The notes under the pieces: generated by a model
The model's input: the letters and a program-made list of their open reading frames with translations, nothing else
Database searches by the model: none
Told to the model about the DNA's origin: nothing
Translations under genes and position numbers: made by a program
Part shown: piece after piece, positions 58,097 to 64,000 of the stretch
Position numbering within the stretch: position 1 is the stretch's first letter
How the letters are laid out: each line of letters starts with the position of its first letter
Assembly: GCF_003343245.1 (NCBI RefSeq)
Contig: NZ_CP024901.1
Location: 5,623,678-5,687,677 of the forward strand
From: Photorhabdus laumondii subsp. laumondii
Lineage (GTDB): Bacteria; Pseudomonadota; Gammaproteobacteria; Enterobacterales; Enterobacteriaceae
DNA: 64,000 nucleotides
Reading direction: 5' to 3'

Positions 58097-59317
58097 ATGT
58101 TAAAAACAGAATTGTTGGAAATTATTGCCAATGGCGAAAATTCAGGTGTGGAGTTTAAGCGAGATGATATACGTCCTGAGCAGTTAGCCAAAGAAGTTGT
58201 TGCTATGGCCAACTTCCAAGGGGGACGGGTACTGCTGGGTGTGGAAGATGACGGTACTATTAGTGGCGTACAAAGGCATGATCTTGAAGAGTGGGTTATG
58301 AATGTCTTTCAGGGCAAAATTCATCCGATGATGCTGCCGTTTTACGAAGAAGTGAAATTGGATGATGGTAAACTGGTTGCTGTCATTAGTTTTCCCATCG
58401 GCATTTCGAAGCCCTACGTCGTTCTCCATAGCGGAAAAGAGGAAATCTATATTCGTGTTGGGACAACATCGAGGCTAGCAACTAGAGAGCAGCAGATGCG
58501 ATTGTTCGAATTGGGTGGAATGCTGCATACCGAAGTAATGCCTGTGCCTCGTACAGATATGAGTTGTTTGGATGACGCTCGCCTAACCAATTATGTAAAG
58601 GACATCTTACGAGATCCCGATGTACCTAAAACACCTGATGAATGGCAAGCAAGGCTACTTGGACTGGGTTTTTTAACCGAAGCCGCAGGCAGTGTTTGCT
58701 GCACAATAGCTGGCTTGGTGTTATTTGGTAAAAGCCCGAGACGCTATCTCAAACAAGCAGGTTTACGGGTCATGGTATTTCATGGTGAAGATAAGGAATA
58801 CCAAGCTGCATTGGATGACATCATTGATGGCCCAATGGTCGGGCGCTGGGATCTTGAAAATGGTGATAAACGGCTAGTCGATGGCGGCGTTATTGAGAGA
58901 TTTATCGAGGCTATGAGTCCCTTTATTTCTCAAGAGTCTGATCAGGTGAATGAAGAGTTAAGGCGAGAGACACGGTGGTTTTATCCACTTGAGGCCGTTA
59001 GAGAAGCATTGGTCAATGCACTGGCGCACCGCGATTGGACACGTTTTGTTGAAATTGAGGTATCTAGTTATTCCGACCGGCTTGAAGTAATTAGCCCAGG
59101 TTCGTTACCAAACTCCATGACGGTAGAAAAAATGAAAGCAGGACAGCGTTCACCCAGAAATATCATTGTTATGGAAGTATTGCGTGATTATGGCTATGTC
59201 GATTACCGAGGAATGGGTGTGAGGACCAAAATTATGCCACTAACGAAAGCGTTAACAGGTAAAGATCCTGAGTTTGATTTGGCAGACGATCATTTAAAAA
59301 CAATCTTGTTCCGGTAA
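58097..59317 (+). CDS. Schlafen/AlbA_2 domain protein with GHKL-like C-terminus
   Basis: A 406-residue protein of the COG2865 type. N-terminal AlbA_2/Schlafen domain: NSGVEFKRDD with the conserved E-x-K, FQGGRVLLGVEDDGTISGV and IYIRVGTTSRLATREQ (residues 1-130). C-terminal ATP-binding part: REALVNALAHRDWT, DRLEVISPGSLPNSM and YRGMGVRTKI (about 290-390), as in HATPase_c_4. Family members are called transcription regulators, yet the Schlafen fold is also an RNA/DNA nuclease fold in defence. It starts 26 bp after the PHP-SMC gene and ends the cassette. Between it and mnmE lie 230 bp with no gene. Confidence 0.85.
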   Translation: MLKTELLEIIANGENSGVEFKRDDIRPEQLAKEVVAMANFQGGRVLLGVEDDGTISGVQRHDLEEWVMNVFQGKIHPMMLPFYEEVKLDDGKLVAVISFPIGISKPYVVLHSGKEEIYIRVGTTSRLATREQQMRLFELGGMLHTEVMPVPRTDMSCLDDARLTNYVKDILRDPDVPKTPDEWQARLLGLGFLTEAAGSVCCTIAGLVLFGKSPRRYLKQAGLRVMVFHGEDKEYQAALDDIIDGPMVGRWDLENGDKRLVDGGVIERFIEAMSPFISQESDQVNEELRRETRWFYPLEAVREALVNALAHRDWTRFVEIEVSSYSDRLEVISPGSLPNSMTVEKMKAGQRSPRNIIVMEVLRDYGYVDYRGMGVRTKIMPLTKALTGKDPEFDLADDHLKTILFR

Positions 59318-59550
59318 CAGATGTTGTAGCTGTTGGAACAGCGTATACCACACTGTATTTGGCGCTTTTAAAACAGCACCATTTTTTTAAAAGTAATCGG
59401 AAAACGACTTTGCAATGCGCGATGGAGTTTTGGTAAAGCGGATCAAAGCGAAGTAAAAAAGAAAGCACTGTTATATATGTAAAAGTTTATATATAACAGT
59501 TTGATATGTTTCGATGGGTTTTGAAGCGTTACACTTTAAAAATGACCACT

Positions 59551-60915
59551 TCACTTCCCAATACAAAAACTCGAAAAAATCCTTCCTAGCAGATCATCGG
59601 AGGTAAATTCACCCGTGATCTCACTCAATGCCTGCTGCGCCAGACGCAACTCTTCTGCCAGCAATTCACCTGAACGGGCAACCACCAATTGTTCATGGCC
59701 CTGTTGTAAATGTTCCGCTGCGGTATTTAATGCTTGTAAATGACGACGACGAGCCAAGAAACCACCTTCGGTATTACTGCTAAAACCCATCGTCTCTTTC
59801 AGATGATCACGCAATAAATCGATTCCTTCACCACTACGGGCAGAAAGTCGAATTAGCGAGTAACCACTTACTTCTGCAATACTTGTCTCTTCATCAGTCA
59901 TATCTGTCTTATTACGAACGACTGTGATAGGAAGCGATTTAGGCAGGCGAGCCATAAATTCAGGCCAGATTTCCACAGGTTCAACCGCGTTCGTCGTCGT
60001 GCTATCCACCATAAACAGTACACGATCAGCCTGCTCAATTTCCTGCCAAGCACGCTCAATACCAATACGCTCAACTTCGTCACTGGCTTCACGCAAACCG
60101 GCGGTATCAATAATATGCAACGGCATACCGTCAATATGGATATGTTCACGCAGCACATCACGGGTTGTACCAGCAATATCCGTCACAATCGCCGCTTCAC
60201 GGCCTGCTAATGCATTAAGTAGACTGGACTTTCCTGCATTAGGGCGACCAGCAATAACAACTTTCATCCCTTCACGTAAAAGGCTGCCCTGACGTGCCTG
60301 AGAACGCACTCGCTCAAGCTCAACTATCACTTCATCCAACTTAGCTTCGATTTTCCCATCAGAAAGGAAGTCAATCTCTTCATCTGGAAAATCAATAGCC
60401 GCTTCTACATAGATTCGTAAGTGAGTAAGTGCTTCCACCATCTGGTGAACTTGAGTCGAAAAAGCGCCCTGTAAGGAGTTCATCGCTGAACGGGCAGCCT
60501 GCTCCGAACTGGCATCGATCAGGTCAGCAATGGCTTCCGCCTGAGCTAAATCCAGTTTGTCATTAAGAAAAGCGCGTTCAGAAAACTCACCTGGGTTAGC
60601 AATTCGCACACCAGACAGCGTTAGAATACGTTTAAGTAGCAAATCGAGAATAACTGGACCACCATGCCCTTGAAGCTCCAGTACATCTTCTCCAGTAAAG
60701 GAATTCGGCCCCGGAAAGTAAATAGCAATCCCCTGATCAAGTATCTGACCATCCACATCACGAAATGGCAGATAATCTGCATAACGGGGTTTGGGTAATT
60801 TACCTAATACCACCTCAGCGACCTGTGCGGCTTTCGGGCCGGAAACACGCAAAATACCAACCCCTCCTCGTCCTGGTGGGGTAGCCTGAGCAACAATCGT
60901 ATCCGTGGTATTCAT
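59551..60915 (-). CDS. mnmE: tRNA modification GTPase MnmE
   Basis: With MnmG makes the cmnm5 group on wobble uridine of several tRNAs. The 454-residue protein has the N-terminal folate domain ([21 protein letters not shown]), a helical domain, the inserted G domain with [34 protein letters not shown] and NKTDM, and the C-terminal FCIGK with the essential Cys. The start is set at [12 protein letters not shown]; ten more codons upstream are not conserved. It is the last gene of the rpmH-to-mnmE run, with an ERIC between yidC and mnmE. Confidence 0.98.
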
Positions 60916-61030
60916 AGTTATCTCTCTATTGACTTTTTCGCCCAAATTATTCTTTTACTCAAATAGTTAAGGCGGTCAATGACCGCCTTTTCTGTTACAA
61001 CGGCCAGCATATATTCATTCTGGCTGAAGC

Positions 61031-61157
61031 TATACCCGTCATCTTTCAAGTTGCCTCTTTGTTGGCTGCACTCACTCACCCCGGTCACATAGTTTTCTAT
61101 GCTCCCGGGGATTCGCTCCCTTGCCGCCGCGATCCATCTTGAAATCCATAGGGTGTA
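61031..61157 (-). repeat. ERIC/IRU repeat between yidC and mnmE
   Basis: A 127-bp copy, 4 bp past the yidC stop, inside the otherwise conserved origin-side gene run. One end reads GGGTGTA instead of GGGTATA. Confidence 0.93.
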
Positions 61158-61161
61158 TGTT

Positions 61162-62802
61162 TTATTTCGCTGGCTTTTTCTCACGACTATGCAAGCCGCG
61201 TTTTTCCAGCCCACGATAAATTAATTGCTGCTGGATAATTGTCACCAGGTTACTGACGATATAGTACAGAACCAGACCTGATGGGAACCACAGGAAGAAT
61301 ATGGTAAATATGACGGGCATATAGGTCATAATCTTCTGTTGCATCGGATCAGTAATTGTTGTCGGAGACATTTTCTGGATGATGAACATTGTCACACCCA
61401 TCAGCAACGGCAGGATGTAATAAGGATCTTGTGCAGACAAGTCATGAATCCAGCCAGCAAATGGCGCATGACGCAATTCAACAGAACCCATCAACATGTA
61501 ATATAAAGCAAGGAAGATTGGCATCTGGATCAACAGAGGCAAACAACCACCCAGTGGGTTCACTTTCTCTGCTTTGTACAATGCCATCATTTCCTGGCTC
61601 ATACGCTGTTTATCATCACCAATACGCTCGCGCATAGCCGCCAATTTAGGCTGTAACAGACGCATTTTCGCCATTGACGTGTATTGTGCTTTGGTCAGCG
61701 GGTACATGATACCACGCACAATAAAGGTGATAACAATGATGGAGAAGCCCCAGTTACCAATAAAACCATGCAGGAACTTCAACAGCTTAAATAATGGCTG
61801 AGAGATAAACCACAACCAACCATAGTCTACGGACAGATCCAGATGAGGTGCTACAGCAGCCATTTCATCTTGAATTTCTGGACCAATCCACAGTGTAGAA
61901 GAGACTGTTTTTTCACTGTTAGCCGCAACAGAGATTGGGGCACTCTTATAGCCAATCGCAGCCATCTCTTTACCTAATGCAACAGTGTAAAAAGTGCTGG
62001 TTTCATTAGCTACAGGAACCCAAGCAGTAGCAAAATATTGTTGCAACATAGCAATCCAGCCACCTTTGGTGGTCACGGATAAAGATTCACCTTCAATATC
62101 GCTAAAGCTATATTTTTTGTATTTGGTATCATCTGAAGAATAGGCTGCACCACGGTAAGTATGCAGGGCAAAGTTACTGCTGCCTGTATCACGATGCTTG
62201 GGTAGTTCAACACTCTGTTTCAACTGACCAAAGAAGGTCATCTGTAACGGTTTTTCTGTCGTGTTATGAATACGGTAATCCACACTAATCGCGTATTCAC
62301 CACGTTTCAGGACAAATGTTTTAACGTAAACAATGCCATTTTTAGTGACGAAATTCATTGGGATACGCAATTCATCCTGTCCATCAGCCAATACATAGCT
62401 ATCCTGTGCTGCGGTATACAGCGGGCGCTCACTATTCATCGGGTTATCTGGACCATCTTTCCCCGTCAATCCGCTTTGCGCTTGATAAGTGAAAGCGGGT
62501 GTTGTTTCCAACAACTTGAAGGGCTGGTTTGAACCCAAGGTATCAGGATAGGCTAACAGGTCAGCCTCTTCGATATCACCGCCACGAGTATTGATGGTCA
62601 AAGAGAGCACATCAGTTTTAACCGTGATAAGTTTACCTTTTCCACTGCCTGGTACAGCTTGATTCTCACTGCTCGGCATATCCGTTTGTTGCGTGGCCTG
62701 TACTGTCGTTGGCTGCGGATTTTTATCTGCTTCCCATGCTTGCCAGACCAAGAAAGAAACGAACAGCAAAGCGATGAGAAGAAGATTACGTTGCGAATCC
62801 AT
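61162..62802 (-). CDS. yidC: Membrane protein insertase YidC
   Basis: A 546-residue insertase that works alone or with SecYEG. N-terminal span [23 protein letters not shown] (two parts), a large periplasmic beta domain (about residues 60-340), then five conserved spans including [23 protein letters not shown] with the groove Arg, [14 protein letters not shown], and a C-terminal basic tail [17 protein letters not shown]. It matches E. coli YidC in length (548). It starts two bases after yidD. Confidence 0.98.
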   Translation of the reverse strand: MDSQRNLLLIALLFVSFLVWQAWEADKNPQPTTVQATQQTDMPSSENQAVPGSGKGKLITVKTDVLSLTINTRGGDIEEADLLAYPDTLGSNQPFKLLETTPAFTYQAQSGLTGKDGPDNPMNSERPLYTAAQDSYVLADGQDELRIPMNFVTKNGIVYVKTFVLKRGEYAISVDYRIHNTTEKPLQMTFFGQLKQSVELPKHRDTGSSNFALHTYRGAAYSSDDTKYKKYSFSDIEGESLSVTTKGGWIAMLQQYFATAWVPVANETSTFYTVALGKEMAAIGYKSAPISVAANSEKTVSSTLWIGPEIQDEMAAVAPHLDLSVDYGWLWFISQPLFKLLKFLHGFIGNWGFSIIVITFIVRGIMYPLTKAQYTSMAKMRLLQPKLAAMRERIGDDKQRMSQEMMALYKAEKVNPLGGCLPLLIQMPIFLALYYMLMGSVELRHAPFAGWIHDLSAQDPYYILPLLMGVTMFIIQKMSPTTITDPMQQKIMTYMPVIFTIFFLWFPSGLVLYYIVSNLVTIIQQQLIYRGLEKRGLHSREKKPAK

Positions 62803-62804
62803 CG

Positions 62805-63065
62805 TTAGTGTTCTCTGTTATCGTTGTTTTTTACGGGTGGGACAGGATCATCACCACCTTCATGTAAAGGGTGGCATTTTAAAACGCGTTTCACCGTTAA
62901 CCAACAGCCTTTTATCACCCCAAACCTGCGTAATGCCTCAATGCCATATTGAGAGCATGTAGGATTAAAGCGACAACGAGGCCCCAACAGCGGGCTTATT
63001 ACCAACTGATATCCCCGGATTAATGCGATCAGGAAGCGCGAGCCAAACGACAGTGACGACGCCAT
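62805..63065 (-). CDS. yidD: Membrane protein insertion efficiency factor YidD
   Basis: An 86-residue amphipathic inner-membrane-associated protein: [38 protein letters not shown] in parts, with the three conserved cysteines in [10 protein letters not shown] and later [14 protein letters not shown]. It aids YidC-dependent insertion. It overlaps the end of rnpA by 37 bases and runs into yidC, the usual rpmH-rnpA-yidD-yidC order. Confidence 0.97.
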   Translation of the reverse strand: MASSLSFGSRFLIALIRGYQLVISPLLGPRCRFNPTCSQYGIEALRRFGVIKGCWLTVKRVLKCHPLHEGGDDPVPPVKNNDNREH

Positions 63066-63388
63066 AATTTACCCAACGCCTCCGTTAACGCACGGTTATC
63101 AAGCTCAGCAACGCCTTTCCTAACCAATACCACAAAATCCATAGGAGGCAACTCATGTTGGTTTAAACGGAAGCTTTCACGGGCTAACCGCTTAATCCGG
63201 TTACGCTCATGAGCACGTTTAACATTTTTCTTGGCTATAGTAAGACCGATACGGGGATGCCCCAGCTCGTTCGGGCGACCAAGGATAGTAATCTCTGGCG
63301 AACTTGCCCGTTGGGGTTGCTGGAAAACATAAGTGAAATGCTTGGGAGTTAACAAGCGTAACTCCCTCGGAAAAGCGAGCTTAACCAC
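63029..63388 (-). CDS. rnpA: Ribonuclease P protein component
   Basis: Basic 119-residue protein of RNase P that helps the RNA subunit process tRNA 5' ends. GTG start, giving [17 protein letters not shown] as in E. coli. The RNR motif is [15 protein letters not shown] and the central cleft strand is [15 protein letters not shown]. It follows rpmH by 16 bp and overlaps yidD. Confidence 0.98.
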   Translation of the reverse strand: MVKLAFPRELRLLTPKHFTYVFQQPQRASSPEITILGRPNELGHPRIGLTIAKKNVKRAHERNRIKRLARESFRLNQHELPPMDFVVLVRKGVAELDNRALTEALGKLWRRHCRLARAS

Positions 63389-63404
63389 TAGATGGTTAGC
63401 TTTA

Positions 63405-63557
<153 letters not shown>

Positions 63558-63654
63558 CTAACTTAAGATTATTACTGATTCAGTAAATGCGTTGGCAGCC
63601 AGTGAGAAATAGACACCGATGCCTCAATCGCAACATCAATATAAAAGAAGCGGG

Positions 63655-63684
63655 ATTGTAATAAAATGTACAGCTCTGAGTCAA
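63655..63684 (-). promoter_or_regulatory. Promoter of rpmH-rnpA-yidD-yidC
   Basis: Minus strand -35 TTGACT and -10 TACAAT with an 18-base spacer, 110 bp upstream of rpmH. Confidence 0.75.
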
Positions 63685-64000
63685 TTTACATAACACAAAG
63701 TCGGCCGGCTTTTCTACTGAGTCGGATGTTTACCAACACTCTGCCCATGCGTACACCAGACCCTTCACCAAACATTATCGGTAAAAACTCTGATACGCAC
63801 ATAGGGTGCAATATTATACGGACTACTGAACAAAGCGCAACGATCACTGGCAGATCTTCGTTTTTTGTTATGATCCTTGGTCCGATTTTATTTTGAATAC
63901 CGGCTTATTCTCGATCTGCATTTGGCATCCTCCATAATTCCACTACAACCCCTTTACAGCTCTTTATTTCACACACAATTTTATCCTGTGGATAAAAAGC
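63685..64000. other. rpmH-dnaA intergenic region with DnaA box
   Basis: No gene. Near the right edge TTATCC-TGTGGATAA contains TGTGGATAA (63987-63995), the reverse of the consensus DnaA box TTATCCACA. In enterobacteria this region carries the dnaA promoters with a DnaA box for autoregulation, and dnaA would start just outside the window on the plus strand. Confidence 0.75.

Noticed and set aside
61158..61214. Reading frame through the ERIC at 61031-61157 (also frames in ERICs at 37032, 43653 and 53054)
   Set aside because: ERIC copies in one orientation have an open frame giving a recurring YTLWISRxIATARERIPG peptide; it is repeat translation, not a gene.
63666..63896. 76-codon frame in the rpmH-dnaA gap
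   Set aside because: It overlaps the rpmH promoter, has no SD, and its composition is unlike neighbouring proteins.

Overview
The window reads as a Photorhabdus chromosome (P. laumondii/luminescens type) next to the replication origin. The right edge carries mnmE-yidC-yidD-rnpA-rpmH followed by a consensus DnaA box, i.e. the dnaA side of the origin. The housekeeping proteins are close to Enterobacterales orthologues. Fourteen ERIC (IRU) repeats, a TenpIN-type type III toxin-antitoxin locus and five tandem O-methyltransferases interrupted by an IS30 element all fit Photorhabdus. The species call rests on these features and on memory, not on a search.

Layout. (1) 1-13.4 kb: lipopolysaccharide core locus in several transcription units: a polysaccharide deacetylase, two GT4 enzymes and waaQ leftward; waaA-waaE-coaD rightward; mutM leftward; the O-antigen ligase waaL rightward; then three GT4 enzymes and one GT9 enzyme leftward. 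(2) 13.5-20.1 kb: conserved block rpmG-rpmB, radC, coaBC-dut, slmA, pyrE-rph with its attenuator, and yicC. (3) 20.1-27.7 kb: an AT-rich accessory region full of remnants and conflict systems: a broken IS5-family transposase, a TenpIN type III toxin-antitoxin module, a ribbon-helix-helix protein with its own operators, a retron with a two-transmembrane effector, a decayed Phd/Doc pair, an unknown zinc-ribbon-like protein, an FtsK-gamma remnant, and a Fic protein preceded by a phased array of five palindromes. (4) 27.4-31.2 kb: an MFS permease with a PfkB sugar kinase, a solo IS30 end and a GNAT protein. (5) 31.3-51.2 kb: the formate dehydrogenase-O and selenocysteine block, fdhD / fdoG(UGA)-fdoH-fdoI ... 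fdhE-selA-selB. It is split by about 10 kb holding five paralogous O-methyltransferases, each with a CRP-like promoter, a hairpin terminator and ERIC copies. (6) 51.3-59.3 kb: a membrane-anchored sulfatase-fold transferase, hipBA, and a three-gene cassette of small HTH-like protein, PHP-SMC ATPase (TrlF-like) and Schlafen/AlbA_2-GHKL protein. (7) 59.5-64 kb: origin-proximal mnmE-yidC-yidD-rnpA-rpmH.

How the genes work together. The core locus assembles and caps lipid A-core and ligates O antigen. fdoGHI makes a periplasm-facing selenoenzyme; FdhD and FdhE serve its maturation, and SelA and SelB allow UGA in fdoG to be read as selenocysteine, so enzyme and decoding machinery are co-located. 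The O-methyltransferase array probably tailors a secondary metabolite; from memory the matching Photorhabdus set acts on anthraquinones. Regions 3 and 6 look like defence and toxin-antitoxin islands inserted at the edges of conserved blocks. The signals I judge least explained are the helically phased palindrome array in front of fic (27201-27365), the HTH/TrlF/Schlafen cassette (55.1-59.3 kb), and the repeated promoter-ERIC-gene-ERIC-hairpin module of the methyltransferases.
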